This document shows, one piece after another, positions 4,865 to 9,996 of a stretch of DNA of 21,075 nt. The position numbers and the translations under genes were made by a program. The notes under the pieces were generated by a model. That model did not search any database. It had not been told where the DNA came from and saw only the letters and a program-made list of their open reading frames with translations. Origin of the DNA: a virus; IMG/VR virus record IMGVR_UViG_3300025652_000683, positions 1 to 21,075 of that record. One strand, written 5' to 3'. The first letter of the stretch is position 1; each line of letters starts with the position of its first letter.

Positions 4865-4879
4865 GGGGCGTAAGCCCCT
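4864..4879 (+). other. GUAA tetraloop hairpin at a gene end
   Basis: AGGGGC (4864-4869) and GCCCCT (4874-4879) form a 6-base-pair stem closed by GTAA, a GNRA tetraloop. It begins at the last base of the stop codon of the 4289 gene. No T-run follows, so it is not a standard terminator; an mRNA-stabilising or processing role is more likely. The next gene starts 29 bases on. Confidence 0.5.
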
Positions 4880-4907
4880 ACACCACAATTTAGGAAAGGT
4901 ACAAAAA

Positions 4908-5225
4908 ATGTGTAAACCAATGACAAAAGAAGAAAGACAAGCGTCAGTAACGCGCGAAAAAATTAATCATAGTTGGGCAATGATGAAACCACATTACCAA
5001 CATATACCAGTAGAGTATCGTGGCTTTGAATTTGTATTAGAGGTTTATTACTCTTTTACAGAAAGCCAATACAGCGACGAATTACAAGGCTGTAGTGCAG
5101 ACTTTGATGTTTGTGACTTGCACCACCCAGAAAGAGCTAGACCTATCTCAGCGCGGCTCTCCAAGGCTCTAATAGCCGAATACCACAACAGTATCCATGA
5201 GCAGTTAGTAGAGGAGCATGTATAA
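4908..5225 (+). CDS. Unidentified early protein, 105 aa
   Basis: Not recognised. The ATG at 4908 is preferred because AGGAAAGGTAC stands just upstream; an in-frame ATG at 4845 lies inside the previous gene and would run through the hairpin. Residues 1-25 are basic and helical. The middle alternates strands (YRGFEFVLEVYYSFTES) and has three Cys within an acidic stretch (GCSADFDVCDLHHPER). The C-terminal part is a helix (ISARLSKALIAEYHNSIHEQ). No membrane segment. The last base of its stop is the first base of the next ATG (TAATG), so the two genes are coupled. Confidence 0.7.
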   Translation: MCKPMTKEERQASVTREKINHSWAMMKPHYQHIPVEYRGFEFVLEVYYSFTESQYSDELQGCSADFDVCDLHHPERARPISARLSKALIAEYHNSIHEQLVEEHV

Positions 5226-5434
5226 TGCGTGTTAAATTAGACATTATGGAACAAGAAGAAATGGCATGGTCTGCGTTTGCTGACATATTGCCAACTTGTG
5301 AGACATTAGGTGATGCACAAGAAAAAGCACACAAGCTAATGAAAGAACGCAACTTAGAAGAATACATAGAAGAAAATACCATAGACGAAACAGTTACTGA
5401 ATACTGGAACGAAAGATGGAGTAAATACATATGA
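5225..5434 (+). CDS. Unidentified small acidic protein, 69 aa
   Basis: Not recognised. It is strongly acidic and helical, rich in Glu (MEQEEMAWSAF, LEEYIEENTIDETVTEYW), with several Trp in amphipathic positions. Small acidic early phage proteins often bind host enzymes or mimic DNA, but there is no motif here to support a target. It is coupled to both neighbours: one-base overlap upstream (TAATG) and a four-base overlap downstream (ATGA with the 5431 gene). Confidence 0.65.
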   Translation: MRVKLDIMEQEEMAWSAFADILPTCETLGDAQEKAHKLMKERNLEEYIEENTIDETVTEYWNERWSKYI

Positions 5435-5523
5435 GCAAGCAAGAAAGATGGATAGCGTTTTTCTGGGCTGTAATGCTTGGACTAGCAGTCATTAATATAG
5501 ATACGTTTTTTGTGGTGCAATAA
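5431..5523 (+). CDS. Tiny single-TM membrane protein, 30 aa
   Basis: The ATG at 5431 overlaps the previous stop by four bases (ATGA), and its TAA shares one base with the next ATG (TAATG), so the frame exactly fills the space between two genes. The product begins MSKQERWIAFFWAVMLGLAV, a short basic start followed by one hydrophobic helix (about residues 7-22), then a short tail. It would sit in the inner membrane. Function unknown. No obvious ribosome site, so it probably depends on coupling. Confidence 0.6.
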   Translation: MSKQERWIAFFWAVMLGLAVINIDTFFVVQ

Positions 5524-5720
5524 TGGAAACCTGGAACGAAATAAATGAGAGACATAGGCGTGAACGGCTTAACCTAGTAGCGCAATTCTCAAAACAAACC
5601 ACGCAAACAGAAGCAGCAAAAAAACTAGATATGTCTTTGCAAGCCCTTAATAACTTTGTGCATAGAAATAACATACATTGGAGCATTATCAAACAAGGCA
5701 TTAGAAATGAAAAAACTTAA
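5523..5720 (+). CDS. Small helix-turn-helix protein, 65 aa
   Basis: Residues about 24-50 (TTQTEAAKKLDMSLQALNNF then VHRNNIHW) fit a helix-turn-helix: a first helix TEAAKKL, a turn at DMS and a recognition helix LQALNNFVHR. This pattern resembles the small HTH domains of phage regulators and of terminase small subunits. The preceding residues are a basic helix (NERHRRERLNLV). It may regulate early genes, but a DNA-packaging or nuclease-associated role is also possible. It overlaps the next gene by 14 bases. Confidence 0.6.
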   Translation: METWNEINERHRRERLNLVAQFSKQTTQTEAAKKLDMSLQALNNFVHRNNIHWSIIKQGIRNEKT

Positions 5721-5889
5721 TCACGGACAAGAACAGGAGCTTAAATATTTTAAACAACAAGAAGCTAAATGGTCTGAGGAAAGGTATAAAAATGACCATG
5801 ATAAAAACGCTTGGAATAATTATGAATTAGCAAAAACAGAGTTAAAACTGTTTGTAAGTAAATTGAGGAAAGAAGGTTACAACATATGA
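5707..5889 (+). CDS. Unidentified small helical protein, 60 aa
   Basis: Not recognised. I chose the ATG at 5707 (AAGG about 10 bases upstream) because the earlier in-frame ATG at 5656 lies far inside the HTH gene. The product is almost wholly charged and helical (QEQELKYFKQQEAKW, ELAKTELKLFVSKLRKEGY) with coiled-coil character. It overlaps the next gene by four bases (ATGA). Confidence 0.6.
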   Translation: MKKLNHGQEQELKYFKQQEAKWSEERYKNDHDKNAWNNYELAKTELKLFVSKLRKEGYNI

Positions 5890-6065
5890 ATTATATAGAG
5901 GCATTTAAAAGTAAATTTCAAAGATTACCAACAGAAACAGAAATAGGTTTCCTAATGGTAGCAGTAGCAGAAGAAGACCAAATGAACCCACAGACAAGAG
6001 CAAATCGTTTTATGAGAAATGGATTTGTTGCAACTACATATCAAGAATGTCGTGGGGAAGAATAG
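5886..6065 (+). CDS. Unidentified small protein, 59 aa
   Basis: The ATG at 5886 overlaps the stop of the previous gene by four bases, with AGGAAAGAAGG upstream in the coding sequence. The product begins MNYIEAFKSKFQRLPTETEI and contains GFLMVAVAEEDQMNPQTRAN. It looks like a compact helical protein; FMRNGFVATTY near the end is a possible turn-strand. No family recognised. Its stop codon lies in the loop of the hairpin at 6053-6078. Confidence 0.65.
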   Translation: MNYIEAFKSKFQRLPTETEIGFLMVAVAEEDQMNPQTRANRFMRNGFVATTYQECRGEE

Positions 6066-6078
6066 GAGTACTTCCCCA
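6053..6078 (+). other. Hairpin spanning a stop codon
   Basis: TGGGGAAG (6053-6060) and CTTCCCCA (6071-6078) form a perfect 8-base-pair stem. The 10-base loop contains the TAG stop of the 5886 gene and an AGGAG. A-rich sequence follows, not a T-run, so it is not a normal terminator. It could stabilise the upstream mRNA or modulate termination of translation. Confidence 0.5.
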
Positions 6079-6111
6079 AAAAATTAATACAAAACCAATG
6101 AGGAAAAAACA

Positions 6112-6330
6112 ATGCTAAAATACTTCACATTTATGGTATTAACTTATTTTATCCAAGGCGAACAAACAACGCATAACATAGTATTTCCATCATATGACGC
6201 TTGTAGCCATTCTAAGGAGGCTATGTACGCTATAATGGAATATCAGCACGATGATGTGCTAATTTACTGTAAGGGTACTCAGGTGGCTTCTAATACGCTT
6301 GTAAAGCCTATGCCTAGACCAACTAATTAA
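6112..6330 (+). CDS. Small exported-looking Cys-pair protein, 72 aa
   Basis: The product starts MLKYFTFMVLTYFIQGEQ, a short hydrophobic segment fitting a signal peptide or anchor, followed by a soluble part with Cys31 and Cys53 that could form a disulfide in the periplasm. The core VFPSYDACSHSKEAMYAIME resembles the late 58-aa protein at 8576-8752 in spacing and residues. AGGAAAAAACA precedes the ATG. A superinfection-exclusion or envelope role is possible but not shown. Confidence 0.65.
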   Translation: MLKYFTFMVLTYFIQGEQTTHNIVFPSYDACSHSKEAMYAIMEYQHDDVLIYCKGTQVASNTLVKPMPRPTN

Positions 6331-6343
6331 AATTTTGTATAAT
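6315..6343 (+). promoter_or_regulatory. Candidate promoter for the GNAT-like gene
   Basis: A perfect TATAAT (6338-6343) has TAGACC (6315-6320), a 4 of 6 match to TTGACA, 17 bases upstream. It overlaps the end of the 6112 gene and would give a short leader for the gene at 6372. A separate promoter fits an accessory gene added at an operon end. Confidence 0.4.
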
Positions 6344-6371
6344 TATAAAAATACTTACTGGAGAAAACTTT

Positions 6372-6872
6372 ATGAAAGTAAGATTAGCCGAATTAAATGA
6401 TTTAAAATATATTCATTCTTTATCAAAAATAGAAAGCAATGCTTTAGGTTTTATCCCAAATACTGCATATGAAGCAGCAATTACTGGTGAAAAAACTGGT
6501 AAAAGATGGTCAAATACTTGTAATGATAAACTATGGTTATGTGAAGAAAATGGAGATAAAGTTGGTTTTCTCTTAATGTCTTTTGGTAGGTGGTCAAAAG
6601 TAAATCAAATAGCTATTCAAGAAGATGCAAGAAGAATTGAAAGAGGAAAAGCATTAATAGATGCAGGAATGAAGCATGGTCAGAGCAGGGGCATACAAGA
6701 TTTTGCTTGTGGTTGCGCTGATGATTTGGCTAGTAATCAATTTTGGAAAGGCGTTGGGTGGAAACAGTTGGGAGATAGAAAGGGAATTTCTCATAAAAAC
6801 ACTTGGAAAGAGACATCAAAAAGAAAAGTTAATATTTATCATTTCCAACAAAACAGTTTATTTTTTAATTAA
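6372..6872 (+). CDS. GNAT-like N-acetyltransferase
   Basis: This 166-residue cytoplasmic protein resembles acetyltransferases that move the acetyl group of acetyl-CoA to an amine. The N-terminus VRLAELNDLKYIHSLSKI is the usual first strand and helix. GFLLMS (65-70) is the central strand. Residues 77-103 (VNQIAIQEDARRIERGKALI) fit motif A, the acetyl-CoA loop. DLASNQFWKGVGWKQLGDR (118-136) is motif B. The normal R/Q-x-x-G-x-G/A loop is changed here (ARRIERGKAL), so cofactor binding may differ. A TGGAGAAAAC ribosome site precedes the ATG. It looks more A/T-rich than its neighbours and has a promoter-like site of its own, as accessory 'moron' genes often do. Its stop overlaps the convergent endolysin gene by four bases. 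Substrate unknown. Confidence 0.75.
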   Translation: MKVRLAELNDLKYIHSLSKIESNALGFIPNTAYEAAITGEKTGKRWSNTCNDKLWLCEENGDKVGFLLMSFGRWSKVNQIAIQEDARRIERGKALIDAGMKHGQSRGIQDFACGCADDLASNQFWKGVGWKQLGDRKGISHKNTWKETSKRKVNIYHFQQNSLFFN

Positions 6873-7477
6873 CTAAGCCATTTATATATTTTTATGGTTT
6901 CTTCTTGGCGGTGCTTTAATCCATTGTAACCGCCATTTACTCTTTTTGTCAGAGCCTTAACGCTTTCTGATGATGGAGTAACATCACACATATCCCAAAG
7001 CTTGTTACGCTTAAAAAACCAGATAGCACTTTCCATAGGATAATCTGTTGCAACCAGGTCTGGGTCTTTCATTACTTCTGGCAGGTTCATATCATTGGCA
7101 AACATGGCGTAATTTTCTTTAAACGTGCATTGTAAGAAGCCTCTACCGCGCCATAAATAACCTTGACCATTGTTGCCATATCTGTGTCCGTAAACCCTAT
7201 CAGCAAGCGCCTGTGGGTTTCTAGCGCACGTTTCAGCTTCACTTTCGCTGTCAAAATATTTACCAAAAACTTTAAGAATAGATGCTGTAGAATAATTTAG
7301 GTTTTCTTCTGTGTAACGAAATGTACCACTTTCATGCACTAACTGCCCTAGAAAGTGCGCTCCACGCTCTGGGTTTAACGTGTAGTGATTGCAGATAGCT
7401 TTAGCGGTATTAGGGCCAAAACTACCGTCAGCACTTGAGCCTATTTTAACCTGGAGTTTTTTTAATGCTTCACTCAT
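6869..7477 (-). CDS. Endolysin, GH19 chitinase-like muramidase
   Basis: This 202-residue enzyme probably cuts the peptidoglycan glycan strand at lysis. The GH19 core is clear: GQLVHESGTFRYTEENLNYS (44-63) holds the catalytic Glu49 and the second acid Glu57/Glu58; GRGFLQCTFKENY (111-123) and VNGGYNGLKHR (180-190) are conserved substrate-site segments. No signal peptide is seen, so release should depend on the holin. I start at ATG 7477, which overlaps the upstream gene by eight bases with AAAGG upstream; a longer frame to 7579 lies inside that gene. It is the last gene of the late operon and meets the GNAT-like gene end to end. Confidence 0.9.
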   Translation of the reverse strand: MSEALKKLQVKIGSSADGSFGPNTAKAICNHYTLNPERGAHFLGQLVHESGTFRYTEENLNYSTASILKVFGKYFDSESEAETCARNPQALADRVYGHRYGNNGQGYLWRGRGFLQCTFKENYAMFANDMNLPEVMKDPDLVATDYPMESAIWFFKRNKLWDMCDVTPSSESVKALTKRVNGGYNGLKHRQEETIKIYKWLS

Positions 7478-7739
7478 TAACAAATTCCTTTGTTCCACAT
7501 AATCGTTCGTAAACCATATCGGTTGTATATGCTTCTGCCCATTTATTTTCTGTGAATGTACAGAATACCCAAAGATCATTTACATCATCATTTAACAAAT
7601 TAATAATATCTTGCTGCGCGGATACTTGGCCTTGAAGATGTTCAATGTCATGAACGATGTTGCTTATGTACCACACCAAACCAACTAATTGCACAGCCAT
7701 AGCAAAAACTAACGCTACTGGTATTTTCATATCAGACAT
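7470..7739 (-). CDS. Small membrane protein with coiled coil, possible spanin/lysis accessory
   Basis: This 89-residue protein has one N-terminal membrane helix (about 6-24, VALVFAMAVQLVGLVWYI), then a likely coiled coil (28-58, VHDIEHLQGQVSAQQDIINL) and a C-terminal part with Cys60 and Cys81. This is the layout of an inner-membrane i-spanin (Rz), but it lies before the endolysin and no lipoprotein partner (Rz1) was seen inside it or beside it. AGAGGTAATT precedes the ATG. It lies between the holin and the endolysin, so a lysis role is likely. Confidence 0.6.
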   Translation of the reverse strand: MSDMKIPVALVFAMAVQLVGLVWYISNIVHDIEHLQGQVSAQQDIINLLNDDVNDLWVFCTFTENKWAEAYTTDMVYERLCGTKEFVNE

Positions 7740-7741
7740 AA

Positions 7742-8122
7742 TTACCTCTTAAAGAATTTCTGTACGCCTCTAACACCAAAAGATGCAGAGATTGCTATGC
7801 CCAAGCTGTAAAAATACCAGTCTGGTGCTTTAGAAAGCTGTTCAAAGCCTTTATCTACCCACCCTTCAGTGCCTGGAATAAACGCCAAAACAAGCGGAAT
7901 AGACAGAACAATTACAAACCACTCGTCTTTCCAGCTTGATTGCGAACCTTGCGCCATTATGCGCTCCCAGTCTGCAACAGAGGTTTCCTTACTAAGCATA
8001 ATCTTTGCTTTTGCTTCTGCTTCTGTAAGTTTTAATTTTGCACTTGCAGCTTGTGCTTGTGATTTTGCATCAAGCCAACTACCTGCTAAACCTGCTATCG
8101 GCCCAATAATTGATTGTAGCAT
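7742..8122 (-). CDS. Holin, GTA-type 3-TM family
   Basis: This 126-residue protein should make the inner-membrane hole that releases the endolysin. It shows the features of the three-TM holin family known from gene transfer agents: a hydrophobic N-terminus (2-16), an Ala/Lys-rich helix (20-45), then SSWKDEWFVIVLSIPLVLAF (62-81) as a membrane helix, AFIPG and WVDKGFEQLSKAPDWYFYSL (88-107), and a last helix with SASFGVR (113-118). The W-K-D-E, P-x-WY and FG-x-R residues are the family hallmarks. A GGAGGAAAAC ribosome site precedes it, and TGATG overlaps the upstream stop by one base. Confidence 0.85.
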   Translation of the reverse strand: MLQSIIGPIAGLAGSWLDAKSQAQAASAKLKLTEAEAKAKIMLSKETSVADWERIMAQGSQSSWKDEWFVIVLSIPLVLAFIPGTEGWVDKGFEQLSKAPDWYFYSLGIAISASFGVRGVQKFFKR

Positions 8123-8469
8123 CAGTTTTCCTCCATCTGAATACTGGTCTTCTTGCTTTCAGCCTTTGCACTATAAGCGTTAAAACCCATAAATGCAGCT
8201 ACTACTCCTGATGCAGCAATAACGTAAACACTGGCAATATCTGTTATCAAACTTGCTGCTTTGTCAAATCCAAGGACAGAAGCAAGCAAAATAATAAACG
8301 GATAAATCAACATCCCCATCAAAGCAAAACCTGTAAAACGACGCTCTGCATTGCGCTTTAGATCACGATCAATCATTTCTAATCTACGATCTTCCAAAGC
8401 TATTTTATTCCACTCTGCCTTTTCTATTACACCGTTATTATTCAAATCGGCTTTATCAAATTCTGTCAT
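8122..8469 (-). CDS. Two-TM membrane protein with an EF-hand loop
   Basis: Residues 8-19 (DLNNNGVIEKAE) match the 12-residue EF-hand loop at all ligand positions: Asp1, Asn3, Asn5, Gly6, Ile8 and Glu12. Then follows a charged helix (24-45) and two membrane helices (about 45-68 and 75-98), with a charged tail. This would be a small inner-membrane protein with a cytoplasmic calcium-binding head, if the N-terminus is inside. Position directly before the holin suggests a lysis accessory or second holin. ATGA overlap with the 37-aa gene upstream. Calcium binding and lysis role are inference. Confidence 0.7.
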   Translation of the reverse strand: MTEFDKADLNNNGVIEKAEWNKIALEDRRLEMIDRDLKRNAERRFTGFALMGMLIYPFIILLASVLGFDKAASLITDIASVYVIAASGVVAAFMGFNAYSAKAESKKTSIQMEEN

Positions 8470-8579
8470 CTCTTCGCCCTAGCATATGCAATTGCTATTC
8501 TTTTTTCTCGTGTGATTATAACAACTTTTCCAGATTTGTCATATATTATGTATTTTCCGCGAAATTCTTTAAGTATCAC
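8466..8579 (-). CDS. Tiny basic protein, 37 aa
   Basis: A GTG at 8579-8577 overlaps the stop of the previous gene by four bases (GTGA), and its TGA overlaps the next ATG by four (ATGA). The product starts MILKEFRGKYIIYDKSGKVV and ends in a Lys/Arg-rich helix (TREKRIAIAYARAKR). It looks like two beta strands plus a basic helix. No family recognised. The double coupling is the support for it being a gene. Confidence 0.55.
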   Translation of the reverse strand: MILKEFRGKYIIYDKSGKVVIITREKRIAIAYARAKR

Positions 8580-8752
8580 AACTCTATTTGAATACAGACT
8601 ATTTTTGAATTGTCGTTTGTTACAAGAACTTTAGCTTCTTCTTTAGCTATTTCGCAGACTTCTTTTTTTGTGTAGCTGCCAACGTGATAGTGTTGAAATT
8701 CATTACCGTTAGCTGCGCTAGTTGTTAATTGAACCCATAATAATACCCACAT
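8576..8752 (-). CDS. Small exported-looking Cys-pair protein, 58 aa
   Basis: The product begins MWVLLWVQLTTSAANGNEFQ, a short hydrophobic start with a possible cleavage after Ala-13, then a soluble part with Cys33 and Cys53. VGSYTKKEVCEIAKEEAKVL resembles the core of the early 72-aa protein at 6112-6330: a Ser-Tyr pair, a Cys, a Lys-Glu pair, and a second Cys about 20 residues on. Both could fold in the periplasm with a disulfide. The ATG shares a base with the upstream stop (TAATG), and the stop overlaps the next GTG. Confidence 0.6.
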   Translation of the reverse strand: MWVLLWVQLTTSAANGNEFQHYHVGSYTKKEVCEIAKEEAKVLVTNDNSKIVCIQIEL

Positions 8753-9231
8753 TACCAGCGCCCTTGCTTGCTTCCCCAGAAATAAAATAACCCAAATAAT
8801 ATAGCTGCACCAATGCTAAATATTACTGCACCTATTGCAAAATTTATTGCAGCATCAATTCTAGCTTGTTTTTTGTATATTTCATCTTTTCTTTGTTTTC
8901 TCATTTGCGCCTCTATTGACAAAATTTCATCCCATTTTTTTGGCCCAAAATTCCAACTAACATAGTCTTTTAGCTCCGACCGCATACGCGCCATTTCTTC
9001 CTTTTTTGCCCAAAGAAGTGTCGCGGTTTCCATGTCAGAACCTTTAAAAGTTTTTTCCCAGAAGGGTGGATTTTTATGACGCTCTTCTATTTGCTGAAAA
9101 TCAGAACACGCTTTACCCCAATTTGCTAAAGCACCACCCATTTCAGAAATATCTTTATAAGTGTCTAAACCTGCGCGGAGAGTTTTATATGCCCCAGTTG
9201 CCAGGGCAACGCAAGAAACTGGGTCAATCAT
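8752..9231 (-). CDS. Conserved-type phage membrane protein, 159 aa
   Basis: The N-terminus MIDPVSCVALATGAYKTLRA and the segment FQQIEERHKNPPFWEKTF resemble a protein that recurs in marine podoviruses with no known function. Residues 30-125 are helical and charged, with a possible coiled coil. One strong membrane helix (about 129-151, INFAIGAVIFSIGAAILFGL) ends the protein. It could be an inner-membrane protein of the lysis block or a virion protein that enters the membrane at infection. TAATG overlaps at both ends link it to its neighbours. Confidence 0.65.
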   Translation of the reverse strand: MIDPVSCVALATGAYKTLRAGLDTYKDISEMGGALANWGKACSDFQQIEERHKNPPFWEKTFKGSDMETATLLWAKKEEMARMRSELKDYVSWNFGPKKWDEILSIEAQMRKQRKDEIYKKQARIDAAINFAIGAVIFSIGAAILFGLFYFWGSKQGRW

Positions 9232-9401
9232 TAGACCTTAGTAAGAATAGAAACCAACATTAAAATAATTGCGCCAGCACTGCCAAGAATAACCACTTCC
9301 ACCCTTTGTATTCTTGCCATCATTTGTTTCCAGCGTTCATCAAGTTGAGTTTCCACTTTTACTACCCTTTTATCCAAAGATGCTAATGTTGGTTTATTCA
9401 T
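9231..9401 (-). CDS. XhlA-like coiled-coil/TM protein, 56 aa
   Basis: The product starts MNKPTLASLDKRVVKVETQL, continues as an amphipathic helix (DERWKQMMARIQRVE) and ends with one membrane helix (about 35-53, VVILGSAGAIILMLVSIL). This helix-then-anchor layout is that of XhlA/hemolysin-type lysis accessory proteins, which work with a holin. The ATG lies one base after the previous stop, and its TAA shares one base with the next ATG. The family link is by layout only. Confidence 0.6.
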   Translation of the reverse strand: MNKPTLASLDKRVVKVETQLDERWKQMMARIQRVEVVILGSAGAIILMLVSILTKV

Positions 9402-9402
9402 A

Positions 9403-9687
9403 TCAATATCCGTTTGCTACTAACTTAGAAAAATCGCCACTCATTAGTTTCTTTTTAACATATTCTTGAAACTCTTGCGATCCTATATTTGCGCCACACT
9501 CTTTAGCCCACATTTCTGCAATGACAAAAGGGATAGAACCAGCTAACCGCATTTCGCTGTTAGGGTTGTGACCTTCTATGTTTCGTTCCTTGTTAAAATC
9601 AAGTATGCGTTGTACGTCCTGAGAACGCTTTACAACGAGCTTTCCATCTTCTGTGTGGTAAGAGGTATTTAATACTGTATTGCTCAT
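9403..9687 (-). CDS. Small phage head-region protein, 94 aa
   Basis: This protein begins MSNTVLNTSYHTEDGKLVVK and contains MRLAGSIPFVIAEMWAKECG (about residues 46-65) and EYVKKKLMSGDFSK. The M-x-x-x-(G/A)-x-IP-x-V-x-E-x-W pattern is one I associate with small proteins next to phage capsid genes; function is not known to me. I start at ATG 9687, which overlaps the previous gene's stop by four bases (ATGA); a longer frame to 9711 adds residues inside that gene. Being two genes after the capsid, a head-completion or tail-attachment role is possible. Confidence 0.6.
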   Translation of the reverse strand: MSNTVLNTSYHTEDGKLVVKRSQDVQRILDFNKERNIEGHNPNSEMRLAGSIPFVIAEMWAKECGANIGSQEFQEYVKKKLMSGDFSKLVANGY

Positions 9688-9953
9688 TCTGGGGCTTCTC
9701 CACCTTCCCACGCTTCATTTACGTCAGGAGTACTTGGGTCATCTGCTTTTAACTGACCTTTTGCGTTTCTAGCTCTTTTGGGTTTCAGAAACATATCTTT
9801 AAGCTCTGAGGCTTTAATAAACGGATACGCAATAGCCATGCCAGCATCTATCAAAGCTTTGGCTTCAGCGTCATCTAATTCTATTTCATCATCTTTTACA
9901 CGTGGGCTACCATTAGCCCAAGGTTTTCTATCTGTAGTAATTTTTATTTTCAT
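9684..9953 (-). CDS. Small protein after the capsid gene, possible head accessory, 89 aa
   Basis: The N-terminal half (MKIKITTDRKPWANGSPRVK, then DDEIELDDAEAKALIDAGMA) follows a pattern seen in small phage head-associated proteins, where a short beta barrel ends in an E-x-x-x-L-I-x-x-G-x-A motif. The C-terminal half is flexible and rich in Lys, Pro and Glu. I prefer the ATG at 9953 because GGAG stands six bases before it; an ATG four codons earlier (9965) would itself contain this ribosome site. It follows the capsid gene and its 3' hairpin. Confidence 0.6.
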   Translation of the reverse strand: MKIKITTDRKPWANGSPRVKDDEIELDDAEAKALIDAGMAIAYPFIKASELKDMFLKPKRARNAKGQLKADDPSTPDVNEAWEGGEAPE

Positions 9954-9969
9954 ATAAAACTCCATTGGT

Positions 9970-9991
9970 AGAGGGGCATTGCTGCCCCCCT
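9970..9991 (-). other. GCAA tetraloop hairpin after the capsid gene
   Basis: On the minus (sense) strand the arms AGGGGGGCA and TGCCCCTCT form a 9-base-pair stem with one G-U pair, closed by GCAA, a GNRA tetraloop. It lies six bases after the capsid stop and before the GGAG of the next gene. No U-run follows, so it is probably a stabiliser of the capsid mRNA end or a processing site. Confidence 0.5.
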
Positions 9992-9996
9992 TAGTA

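Noticed and set aside
4845-4907. Earlier start for the 105-aa early gene
   Set aside because: It lies in the previous gene and passes through the GUAA hairpin; the ATG at 4908 has a clear ribosome site.
7869-8183. 104-codon + strand frame across the holin gene
   Set aside because: Antisense to a clearly recognisable holin and its coupled neighbour.
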